From Pseudomonadota bacterium (GTDB lineage: Bacteria > Pseudomonadota > Gammaproteobacteria > Burkholderiales > Burkholderiaceae_D), in the NCBI GenBank assembly GCA_023391395.1, contig JAEWBA010000194.1, positions 1-6,230 of the forward strand: DNA of 6,230 bases. The letters run 5' to 3'. Positions 1-5,602 of the stretch are shown one piece after another (positions within the stretch are counted from its first letter, which is position 1; each line of letters opens with the position of its first letter). The position numbers and the translations under genes were made by a program. A model generated the notes under the pieces. The model worked only from the letters and a program-made list of their open reading frames with translations. It did not search any database and was not told the origin of the DNA.

Positions 1-1
1 C

Positions 2-724
2 TATGCATCCTGGCACCTGCACACTTATCTGCATATCGATCCCTTCCTCGGCTTGCCGATCACCGCGCTGCTGATGTTCGTCGTCGGATATGGCTTGCAG
101 CGCGGACTGCTGAATTTCGTGGTGCGGGCGCCGATGTTCAACACGCTGCTCATCACCTTCGGCCTGGAAGTGGCGCTGACTTATCTGGCGCAGCTGGCAT
201 TTTCGGCGGACTTTCGCACCATCAATCCGCCGTATGCGGGTAGCAGCCTGCAATGGGGGCCGGTGGTGGTGCCGGTAGTGCGGCTGGCGGCGTTCGCTGT
301 AGCCATCGTGCTGACGGTGGGCATGTGGCTGTTCCTGCTGCACACCCGGCTCGGGCGGGCGATTCGTGCTACCGCGCAAAACCTGGTCGCGGCGCGCCTG
401 TACGGGGTCGAGCCGCGCCATCTGTATGCGATCACTTTCGCGCTCGGCATTGCATTGGCGGGCGCTGCCGGCGGCCTGTATGGAACCGTGTCGCAGATCA
501 ACCCCTACATCGGTGCTTCGCTGACCGCCAAATCGTTTGCGATTTCAATCATCGGGGGGTTGGACAATCCGCTCGGCGTGATCATCGGCGGTCTGTTCCT
601 GGGCATCGTCGAATCGCTGACCGCCTTGTACATCGGGCCCACTTTCGCCGATGTCGCCAGCTTCGGCATCCTGGTGCTGGTGCTGATCGTGCGCCCCAGC
701 GGCTTGCTGGGTAAAGCCGCATGA
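2..724 (+). CDS. livH: Branched-chain amino acid ABC transporter permease, LivH type (5' partial)
   Basis: Inner-membrane permease that pairs with LivM to form the channel of a HAAT-family ABC importer for branched-chain amino acids or similar substrates. The frame is open from base 2, so the start lies outside the window; 240 C-terminal residues are visible out of about 290-300 usual for the family. A TTG at 53 is in frame but is not a sensible start because the reading frame continues upstream. The fragment is very hydrophobic with several membrane spans. The cytoplasmic ATPase-contact loop is seen at about 353-412 (GRAIRATAQNLVAARLYGVE), followed by the family's LAGAAGGLYG segment. The C-terminal hallmarks ISIIGGLDNPLGVIIGG and VRPSGLLGKAA are also present. 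The stop overlaps the livM start (ATGA at 721-724). The family call is firm; the substrate is inferred. Confidence 0.93.
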   Translation, partial: YASWHLHTYLHIDPFLGLPITALLMFVVGYGLQRGLLNFVVRAPMFNTLLITFGLEVALTYLAQLAFSADFRTINPPYAGSSLQWGPVVVPVVRLAAFAVAIVLTVGMWLFLLHTRLGRAIRATAQNLVAARLYGVEPRHLYAITFALGIALAGAAGGLYGTVSQINPYIGASLTAKSFAISIIGGLDNPLGVIIGGLFLGIVESLTALYIGPTFADVASFGILVLVLIVRPSGLLGKAA

Positions 725-1668
725 AGGCATTACGCATCCTGCTGCTCGTGCTCGCCCTCGCTGTGCTGGCCGCGGTGCCTTGGTTCGGGTCGGACGTGCT
801 GGTCCAGTTCGGGATCAATGCCCTGCTGCTGGCGGTGCTGGCGCAAGGTTGGAACATCATCGGCGGATATACCGGCTATGCCTCCTTCGGCAATTCAGTG
901 TTCTACGGTCTTGGCAGCTATGGCGTGGCGATCGCGATGGTGCAATGGCAGTTGCCGTTCGGCGTAGGCCTGCTGTTCGGGGTGGCGCTGGCCGTGGTGT
1001 TCGCAGTGCTGCTCGGGCTGCCGGTGCTGCGCCTGCGCGGCCATTATTTCGCCATCGCGACGCTGGCGCTGGCGCAAGTGATGGCGGCGATCGTGTCGAA
1101 CGTCGAGCTGGCCGGCCGAAATATCGGCCTGGTCCTGCCGCCGCTGAACAACGATCCGCTGTTTTACGAACTATCGCTCGGCCTGCTGGTCATCGCGACA
1201 TTGACGGTGTTCTGGCTGACGCGCAGCCGGTTCGGCTTCGGCCTGATCGCAATCCGCGAAAACGAGGAAGGAGCGGCGGTCATGGGTGTCAACACAACGC
1301 TGTACAAGGTGCTCGCGTTCGTGCTGTCCGGCGTGTTCAGTGCGCTGGCGGGCGGCATCCATGCCTACTGGATCACCTTCCTCGACCCCGAGAGCGCATT
1401 CGACATCAGCTTGAACGTGAAGATGATCATCATGGCCGTGTTCGGCGGCCCCGGAACGGTGTTCGGTCCCATTGTCGGCGCGCTCAGCCTGTCCGCGATT
1501 GCCGAAGTCCTGGCCAGCGAAGTCACCAACATTGCCGGCCTGTTCTTCGGTATCGTCATCGTCGCTGCGGTAGTGCTGATGCCGCGTGGTCTGGCCGACA
1601 TGCTGCGCCGAATCCGCAGCACTGGCTGGCACTACTTCATTGAAAACATTCGGGCGCACCGGATATGA
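721..1668 (+). CDS. livM: Branched-chain amino acid ABC transporter permease, LivM type
   Basis: Second permease subunit of the same importer, complete at 315 residues, a usual length for LivM proteins without the long N-terminal extension. Family hallmarks in order: NIIGGYTGYASFGNSVFYGL near residues 45-64; LRLRGHYFAIATLALAQVM near 103-121; the ATPase-contact loop IRENEEGAAVMGVN near 178-191; and the C-terminal GGPGTVFGPIVGA segment near 243-255. Hydrophobic stretches fit about eight to ten membrane spans. The ATG at 721 overlaps the livH stop, and the stop TGA (1666-1668) overlaps the livG ATG. No good Shine-Dalgarno lies before 721, so translation probably depends on ribosomes arriving from livH. 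Codon use matches its neighbours and nothing looks broken. Confidence 0.95.
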   Translation: MKALRILLLVLALAVLAAVPWFGSDVLVQFGINALLLAVLAQGWNIIGGYTGYASFGNSVFYGLGSYGVAIAMVQWQLPFGVGLLFGVALAVVFAVLLGLPVLRLRGHYFAIATLALAQVMAAIVSNVELAGRNIGLVLPPLNNDPLFYELSLGLLVIATLTVFWLTRSRFGFGLIAIRENEEGAAVMGVNTTLYKVLAFVLSGVFSALAGGIHAYWITFLDPESAFDISLNVKMIIMAVFGGPGTVFGPIVGALSLSAIAEVLASEVTNIAGLFFGIVIVAAVVLMPRGLADMLRRIRSTGWHYFIENIRAHRI

Positions 1669-2399
1669 ACGCGATCCTCGAAGTCCGGCATGTGACGCGG
1701 CGTTTTGCCGGCCTGGTGGCGGTGAATGATGTCAGCTTCGTCCTGGAGCAGGGCGGCATTCTCGGTCTGATCGGGCCCAATGGCGCCGGCAAGACGACCC
1801 TGGTCAGCCTGATCAGCGGCACGCTTGCACCGAGCGAAGGCGAGGTGCTATTCCAGGGCGAGCAGATCAATTCCTTGCCGGCATACCGCCGTGCGCGCCT
1901 CGGGATCGGCCGCACCTTTCAGGTCATGCGCCCCTTCCCGGGCCTGTCGGTGCTGGACAATGTCGCAGTCGGCGCGCTATTCGGCTCTGGGGGCGGGCAA
2001 GCGAAACTGAAGCAGGCTCGCGAACAGGCACGGGCAAGCCTTGACTTCGTCGGCCTCGGCCGGCACGCCGGGCAGCGCGCCGATGAACTCGGCGGGCCCG
2101 GCCGCAAGCGCTTGGAACTCGCGAAGGCCCTGGCCATGCAGCCGAAGCTGCTGCTGTGCGATGAAGTGATGGCCGGACTGAACCATGTGGAAATCGACGA
2201 AGTGATCGAGGTGATCCGCAAGGTGCGCACACAGGGCATCAGCATTCTGGTGATCGAGCATGTGATCAAGGCCATCAAGAGCCTGTCCGATCGCCTGCTG
2301 GTGCTGCACCATGGAGAAAAAATCGCCGACGGCGCGCCGGATGCTGTGCTCTCGGATCCGGCAGTGGTGCAGGCTTACCTGGGAAAAAAACGTCCATGA
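1665..2399 (+). CDS. livG: Branched-chain amino acid ABC transporter ATP-binding protein, LivG type
   Basis: Cytoplasmic ATPase subunit, 244 residues, thought to pair with LivF to power import through LivHM. Walker A is GPNGAGKT (residues 37-44), the Q-loop glutamine is Q86 in GRTFQV, Walker B with the catalytic glutamate is LLLCDE (162-167), and the switch histidine is H199 in VIEHV. The ABC signature is unusual: ELGGPGRKRLELAKAL (141-156) instead of the normal LSGGQ or LSYGQ core, and Walker B runs into VMAGL rather than PAAGL. The flanking RKRLELAKAL is well kept, so this looks like a divergent LivG subgroup rather than a damaged gene. The gene starts in the livM stop (ATGA 1665-1668) and ends with a run of seven A just before the livF ATG. 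The A run is discussed as a finding. Confidence 0.93.
   Translation: MNAILEVRHVTRRFAGLVAVNDVSFVLEQGGILGLIGPNGAGKTTLVSLISGTLAPSEGEVLFQGEQINSLPAYRRARLGIGRTFQVMRPFPGLSVLDNVAVGALFGSGGGQAKLKQAREQARASLDFVGLGRHAGQRADELGGPGRKRLELAKALAMQPKLLLCDEVMAGLNHVEIDEVIEVIRKVRTQGISILVIEHVIKAIKSLSDRLLVLHHGEKIADGAPDAVLSDPAVVQAYLGKKRP
2384..2390 (+). other. In-phase A7 slippery heptamer at the livG/livF junction
   Basis: Seven consecutive A occupy the last base of a GGA codon and the next two AAA codons of livG, which is the A AAA AAA phase expected of a -1 frameshift site. A -1 slip would skip the livG stop and continue into the livF frame, passing through the livF ATG. The motif is directly visible; that it works is inference. 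A weak 6-bp inverted repeat (GCAAGC 2418-2423, GCTTGC 2446-2451) lies further downstream than usual for a stimulator. Confidence 0.3.
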
Positions 2400-3139
2400 A
2401 AGAGACGCCGACTCAGGGCAAGCCGCCGGCCGCTCCATTGCTGAAGCTTGCGGGAGTGTCCGCAGGCTATGGCGAAATGCCAGTGCTGCGCGAGCTTGAT
2501 CTGGAGGTTTTTCCAAGCGAAATGGTGGCGCTGGTGGGCAGCAATGGTGCCGGCAAGACGACCCTGTTACGGGTACTGTCGCGCGTGCTGCCCTGCACGG
2601 GCAGCATCATGATGAATGGCCGGGAGCTGTCCGGCATGACGCCGGACCAGGTATTCGGGCTGGGACTGGTGCAGGTGCCGGAAGGCCGACAGCTGTTCGA
2701 TCGCATGACGGTGCAGGACAATTTGATGATGGGCGCGTACCGGCGCTCCGACAAGGCGGCAGTGGCGCATGACCTGGAGCGGATGTACACGCTTTTCCCG
2801 CGGCTGGGAGAACGGCGCCGCCAGATCGCCGGCAGCATGTCGGGAGGTGAACAGCAGATGTGCGCGATGGCGCGCGCACTCATGGCCGCGCCGGTACTGA
2901 TGATGGTCGATGAGATGAGCCTGGGCCTGGCGCCGGTGGTCGTCGAGCAGTTGATGGAACTGCTGGCTGCGATCCGCAGCGAGGGCGTGACGGTCCTGCT
3001 GGTCGAACAGGATGTGCAACTGGCGCTATCGAGTGCCGATCGCGCCTATGTCATGGAAACCGGCCTCATCGTACATAGCGGCCCTGCCAGCGTGCTGATC
3101 GATGACCCTGCTGTCCAGCGCGCCTATCTTGGGGTTTAG
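2396..3139 (+). CDS. livF: Branched-chain amino acid ABC transporter ATP-binding protein, LivF type
   Basis: Second ATPase of the importer, 247 residues. Walker A is GSNGAGKT (48-55), the Q-loop is Q93 in LVQVPEGR, the signature is MSGGEQQM (148-155, fully canonical) and Walker B is VLMMVDE (167-173), followed by MSLGLAP. The usual switch histidine is replaced by Q205 in LLVEQD, which is normal for LivF and helps to tell it from LivG. VPEGRQLFDRMTVQDNL is also a strong LivF mark. Residues 1-15 are a short polar leader ahead of the ABC domain. A later start cannot be excluded, but the ATG at 2396 gives the same 4-bp overlap seen at the other junctions. It is the last gene of the run; about 380 bp without a clear gene follow. 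Confidence 0.95.
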   Translation: MKETPTQGKPPAAPLLKLAGVSAGYGEMPVLRELDLEVFPSEMVALVGSNGAGKTTLLRVLSRVLPCTGSIMMNGRELSGMTPDQVFGLGLVQVPEGRQLFDRMTVQDNLMMGAYRRSDKAAVAHDLERMYTLFPRLGERRRQIAGSMSGGEQQMCAMARALMAAPVLMMVDEMSLGLAPVVVEQLMELLAAIRSEGVTVLLVEQDVQLALSSADRAYVMETGLIVHSGPASVLIDDPAVQRAYLGV

Positions 3140-3178
3140 CATGCCCGCCTGTGCACAGCGCAAACATGTCGCCGGCAA

Positions 3179-3221
3179 GGCAATAGCTGAATATGAATCG
3201 GACGGTTTATCCAGCTTTGCC
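3179..3221 (+). terminator. Possible weak terminator stem-loop downstream of livF
   Basis: GGCAATAGCTG (3179-3189) pairs with CAGCTTTGCC (3212-3221) to give a 10-bp stem with one bulged T and a 22-nt loop, starting 40 nt after the livF stop. The tail (CCTTCGTTGTG) is not a proper T-tract and the loop is long, so intrinsic termination is doubtful. Confidence 0.3.
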
Positions 3222-3507
3222 CTTCGTTGTGCGGCAGCATCCAATTATTTTGGGTCTGAATTTCTCTACCATCCCGCAAAGCTGCCAGCCGATACGCGGG
3301 CCTTACCTGGAAATCAGCTTGGTCGGAGGTAGGGAAAAGTGCATGGAAGCGCGCAGACTGCTGTGAAAGGGGATAGAGCCCGGTCAAGACAAGTTTGAGC
3401 TATCCCATATCGGAAAAGAAGATTTACATCTTTCCAAGTTTCGATGGTGAACTCCAAAAATGTTAAGGCGTCAATACTCCTGTGGCCGCAAGAGGCCTCC
3501 ATCTCAG

Positions 3508-3514
3508 AAAGGAG
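3508..3514 (+). promoter_or_regulatory. Strong Shine-Dalgarno for the small lipoprotein gene
   Basis: AAAGGAG ends six nucleotides before the ATG at 3521. It decides the start: an in-frame GTG at 3482 would add 13 residues (MAARGLHLRKEQL) ahead of the signal peptide and has no comparable site. Confidence 0.8.
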
Positions 3515-3520
3515 CAATTG

Positions 3521-3985
3521 ATGAAGAAATGGCTTTTACCGATAACCTGTGCGATTACCTTGGCGGCTTGTGGCTCAACTGGGCCGAGTGCGAGTGGCTC
3601 GGTTTCCGGCTCTGGCTCAGGACTAGGCTCTGCGACCGGCTCCGCCCAAGGTTCTATGGGGCCTTCGTCGGCTAGTTCAAGCAGTTCACCGTCTGGCGCG
3701 GACTCGGCCAGCGGCTCGTCGGCTACCTCGGGCCATGGTTCCGCCGGTCAGTCGTCGAGTAGCTTGTCGTCGCCGTCCGATAGTGGCGCCACCTCCAGTT
3801 CTGCCGGCACCTCCGGCACTACCGGTGCGTCGTCCTCCACCGGCTATGGTGGTACGTCGAGCAGCACTGGTACCAGCGGCACTACCGGTGCTTCATCGTC
3901 CGGTCTCTCTTCCGGTGGAGCTTCCACATCAGGCGCCCAATCCGGGATGGGCTCTTCTTCCAGCTCAACGACCGGTACCAAGTAG
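3521..3985 (+). CDS. Small Ser/Gly/Thr-rich putative lipoprotein
   Basis: A 154-residue protein of unknown function and no family I recognise. It begins MKKWLLPITCAITLAAC: a basic N-terminus, a hydrophobic core and a lipobox LAAC with Cys17 as the predicted lipidated residue. The next residue is Gly, not Asp, so by the usual Lol rule it would be sent to the outer membrane. The mature part (138 residues) is low-complexity: by my count 56 Ser, 32 Gly and 17 Thr, with only four residues that are charged or His. It should be disordered and could be a flexible linker, spacer or O-glycosylation substrate; that is inference. Two 21-residue repeats lie near the C-terminus. The ATG at 3521 is preferred because of the strong AAAGGAG site and because the signal peptide then begins at residue 1. 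No catalytic motif is visible. The signal peptide, the strong ribosome site and a clean open frame through Ser-rich sequence argue that it is real. Confidence 0.75.
   Translation: MKKWLLPITCAITLAACGSTGPSASGSVSGSGSGLGSATGSAQGSMGPSSASSSSSPSGADSASGSSATSGHGSAGQSSSSLSSPSDSGATSSSAGTSGTTGASSSTGYGGTSSSTGTSGTTGASSSGLSSGGASTSGAQSGMGSSSSSTTGTK
3806..3931 (+). repeat. Two tandem 63-bp (21-residue) repeats in the lipoprotein gene
   Basis: Copies at 3806-3868 and 3869-3931. Both begin by encoding GTSGTTGASSS and then diverge. GGCACTACCGGTGC is identical at 3815-3828 and 3878-3891. Five of the first 11 codons differ while the amino acids stay the same, including a TCC-to-AGC serine change. Confidence 0.7.
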
Positions 3986-3995
3986 TTGAATCCAT

Positions 3996-4025
3996 TGCGG
4001 CTCTCAGACTTGTACGGTAGCCGCA
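3996..4025 (+). repeat. Inverted repeat after the lipoprotein gene
   Basis: TGCGGCT (3996-4002) and AGCCGCA (4019-4025) form a 7-bp stem with a 16-nt loop, 10 nt after the stop codon. No T-tract follows, so it could be a transcript-end structure but not a standard intrinsic terminator. Confidence 0.3.
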
Positions 4026-4043
4026 TCATCCAGCAATTTAAAG

Positions 4044-4072
4044 TTGCGTCGCCATGCGCGTCCTCCTATACG
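4044..4072 (+). promoter_or_regulatory. Possible sigma-70 promoter for the small periplasmic protein gene
   Basis: TTGCGT (4044-4049) and TATACG (4067-4072) are 17 bp apart, three and four matches to the -35 and -10 consensus. Transcription would begin near 4079, giving a leader of about 37 nt. A stem-loop (4054-4081: ATGCGC / GCGCAT arms, extended inward with mismatches) overlaps it. The match is weak. Confidence 0.3.
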
Positions 4073-4102
4073 GGGGCGCATAGCTCGGCGCGTCCTTAAC
4101 TC

Positions 4103-4109
4103 AAAGGAG
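4103..4109 (+). promoter_or_regulatory. Strong Shine-Dalgarno for the small periplasmic protein gene
   Basis: AAAGGAG with a six-nucleotide spacer to the ATG at 4116, identical in sequence and spacing to the site of the lipoprotein gene. It supports the ATG at 4116 over the in-frame ATG at 4044, which would place 24 Arg-rich residues before the signal peptide. Confidence 0.8.
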
Positions 4110-4115
4110 AAAAAC

Positions 4116-4421
4116 ATGAAGAAGCTCTTGATTGCAACGATTTCGATGGTGGCGGCCTATCCTGCATTCGCTCAGACCGCCCACACAGCGGCTGATGCCA
4201 AAGCTCAAAACAAGGTGGAACAGGCACACATCAAGGCGGACAAGAAGGTTGACGATGCCTTGACCGATCAGGCCCGCGCCAATGTAAAGGCCGACGCCAA
4301 AGCCAAGGACAAGAAGCTGAAGGAGCAACACAAGGCGCAGAAGAAGATTGACGATGCGGCCGAGGATGTCAGCAAGGCGGAAAACAAGGCAGCGGCCGAC
4401 GCTGCTAAACGCAATAAGTAA
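4116..4421 (+). CDS. Small Ala/Lys/Asp-rich exported protein
   Basis: A 101-residue protein that I cannot assign to a named family. Residues 1-19 form a classic Sec signal peptide, MKKLLIATISMVAAYPAFA, with likely cleavage after AFA; no lipobox is present. The mature 82 residues are extremely charged and alanine-rich (about 22 Ala, 18 Lys, 11 Asp), with no Cys, aromatic residue or Gly, so a single long helix or coiled coil in the periplasm is likely. An internal repeat is visible: KADKKVDDALTD (residues 40-51) matches KAQKKIDDAAED (73-84) at a 33-residue offset, which fits three 11-residue helical units. It sits 130 bp after the lipoprotein gene in the same direction and has the same strong ribosome site. 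A structural, envelope-binding or stress role is possible, but nothing in the sequence proves one. Confidence 0.75.
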   Translation: MKKLLIATISMVAAYPAFAQTAHTAADAKAQNKVEQAHIKADKKVDDALTDQARANVKADAKAKDKKLKEQHKAQKKIDDAAEDVSKAENKAAADAAKRNK

Positions 4422-4455
4422 GCCATAGCAACTTCCGTGTAGGCTTTGTTCAACA

Positions 4456-4483
4456 GGGATCTGCGCCATTCGGTGCAGATCCC
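4456..4483 (+). terminator. Strong stem-loop, candidate terminator
   Basis: GGGATCTGC (4456-4464) pairs with GCAGATCCC (4475-4483). The stem extends inward by one G-U pair and two C-G pairs to an ATTC tetraloop, 12 pairs in all. It starts 34 nt after the stop of the exported-protein gene. The tail AAGTCGTTGTCGT is only moderately T-rich, so termination may be incomplete; it could instead protect the mRNA 3' end. Confidence 0.5.
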
Positions 4484-4650
4484 AAGTCGTTGTCGTACTC
4501 AATTTCGGATCAGGGCAGTAAGTACAATGCGGGGAAAATCTGCGAAGCTGAGTGAGGCGTAGCGGCGCCCGACAGCAGGTTTCCGCCTCTTCTCCAAATA
4601 CCTGGAAGACCTCAAAGTCAGCTTGGTTGAAATGGTCTTTCGCTCGACAC

Positions 4651-5508
4651 CTATCCGCGCACCGCACTCCTGAAAGCCGCCGAAAGCGCATCAAGCGCCT
4701 CGCGTGGTCGACCATTCCTGATCCTGGTGTGCAGCAGTACCGGCAAGCGCGGTAACTCGGGAAGCCCGAGCCTGGAGCCGACGTCGACTGCGCCGAAGGG
4801 CAGCATGCGCGGCGCCAGGGCCGCAACGCCCAGCCCGGCCATGACGGCGGCTGCGACTGCGGCCACGCCGCCGCCGACAAAAATCTCTGTCCAGCGCACG
4901 CCTGCCGCATCGAGAAGCTGCCCAGCCAGTGCACGCACGCCGCAGGGCTCGGCCATCGTGGCCAAGGGCAGAGGTTCGCCTGCGCGATGCTGCCAGCTTG
5001 GCGCGGCGAACCAGCCCATTTTTTCTTCGGTAAGCACTTCGCCGTCGTTGCGCCCGTTATGCAGGCGCCCGATCACCGTGTCGAATTCGCGCCGATCGTA
5101 GGCTTGGAGCAGGTCGCCCGACGAGCCGATCCGGATTTCGATCAACAACTGCGGGTCTTGCGCATTCATGCGCGCGATCAGCGCGGGCAGCTCCGGTCCC
5201 GCGACATGGTCGCTGATGCCGATGGTGAGGCGCTGCCGCGCTCCTGCAAATACGGCGAGCGCGCGATCGTGCACCTCCAGGAGTTCGCGGGCATGCTCGA
5301 GGAAAGCCGCACCGCGCGCCGAAAGCTGCACGTAGCGGGGCGTCCGCTCGACTAGGCGAAAGCCCAGCCTCTCTTCCAGGCGCTTGAGTTTCAGGCTGAC
5401 CGCGGCCTGCGTGGTTCCCATGGCTTCCGCCGCGCGCGTGAAGCTGCCGAGCTCGGCGATGCGGATGAACGCCCGGACGGCATCCAGGTCGAGAGGGTGG
5501 GTAATCAT
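4651..5508 (-). CDS. LysR-family transcriptional regulator
   Basis: A 285-residue LTTR, slightly shorter than the usual 300. The N-terminal winged helix-turn-helix runs from about residue 7 to 66 and contains the family pattern AFIRIAELGSFTRAAEAMGT, then TQAAVSLKLKRLEERLGFRL and an R-x-x-x-x-x-L-S-A-R-G-like wing. A linker helix follows at about 67-90. The effector-binding domain runs from about residue 92 (RLTIGISDHVAGPELPAL) to the end, with DTVIGRL and VMAGLGVAALAP, typical of the two-lobed fold. The start is the ATG at 5506-5508, chosen because the HTH begins right after it; no strong Shine-Dalgarno precedes it. It is divergent from the tautomerase gene across 94 bp, the common arrangement for an LTTR controlling its neighbour and itself. 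The effector is unknown. Confidence 0.92.
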   Translation of the reverse strand: MITHPLDLDAVRAFIRIAELGSFTRAAEAMGTTQAAVSLKLKRLEERLGFRLVERTPRYVQLSARGAAFLEHARELLEVHDRALAVFAGARQRLTIGISDHVAGPELPALIARMNAQDPQLLIEIRIGSSGDLLQAYDRREFDTVIGRLHNGRNDGEVLTEEKMGWFAAPSWQHRAGEPLPLATMAEPCGVRALAGQLLDAAGVRWTEIFVGGGVAAVAAAVMAGLGVAALAPRMLPFGAVDVGSRLGLPELPRLPVLLHTRIRNGRPREALDALSAAFRSAVRG

Positions 5509-5602
5509 TTCAGGATGTTATCGCTGATATCAATGTTCATAGCTTACCAAAATGATTGGGGGACTCTAGCATTCGGTCAGGACAACATGGAAAGGACCTG
5601 CA
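5509..5602. promoter_or_regulatory. Divergent LysR / tautomerase regulatory region
   Basis: This 94-bp AT-richer spacer must hold the promoters of both divergent genes. It contains the palindrome TGATATCA (5525-5532) inside a larger imperfect dyad TGA-N9-TCA (5525-5539), flanked by GC-T and AGC, a reasonable LTTR operator candidate. The exact T-N11-A spacing is not met, and no promoter hexamers stand out. The tautomerase Shine-Dalgarno AAAGGA is at 5591-5596. Confidence 0.5.

Larger units (their letters stand above)
3140..3520. other. Gene-poor gap after livF
   Basis: About 380 bp with no convincing gene on either strand. GC falls well below that of the liv genes, to roughly 40% in 3421-3480. 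Weak reading frames exist, but they lack a Shine-Dalgarno site and recognisable protein features. The stretch holds a bulged stem-loop at 3179-3221 and an inverted repeat GGGATAG (3370-3376) / CTATCCC (3400-3406) with a 23-nt loop. The promoter of the downstream lipoprotein gene probably lies in the last 100 bp, but I see no clear -35/-10 pair. Confidence 0.6.

Noticed and set aside
1171..1659. Minus-strand frame of 162 codons inside livM
   Set aside because: His/Gln/Asp/Glu-rich translation typical of the antisense of hydrophobic GC-rich genes; no ribosome site or domain.
3136..3387. Minus-strand frame of 83 codons in the gap after livF
   Set aside because: It would start at TTG without a Shine-Dalgarno, has no signal peptide or domain, and ends at the livF stop region; a chance frame is more likely, though the gap holds no better candidate.
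3370..3406. Inverted repeat GGGATAG / CTATCCC as a terminator or operator
   Set aside because: Seven-bp arms with a 23-nt loop, no T-tract and no gene directly adjacent; kept only as a remark on the gap.
3521..3985. The Ser/Gly/Thr-rich gene as a CRISPR-like or microsatellite array
   Set aside because: Repeats are only two adjacent 63-bp units without spacers, codon use is varied, and a lipoprotein signal plus ribosome site show it is a coding gene.
3305..4627. Imperfect direct repeat flanking the two small genes (ACCTGGAAATCAGCTTGGT at 3305-3323 and a 16/19 match at 4609-4627), as might bound an inserted element
   Set aside because: A rough estimate gives one or two such matches by chance in a window of this size, the similarity does not extend outward, and no transposase or terminal inverted repeat is present.
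4101..4934. Long open minus-strand frame (277 codons) across the exported-protein gene and the end of the LysR gene
   Set aside because: It lies antisense to a well-supported gene with signal peptide and ribosome site, overlaps the LysR gene in another frame, and encodes no recognisable domain. High GC codon periodicity explains the open frame.
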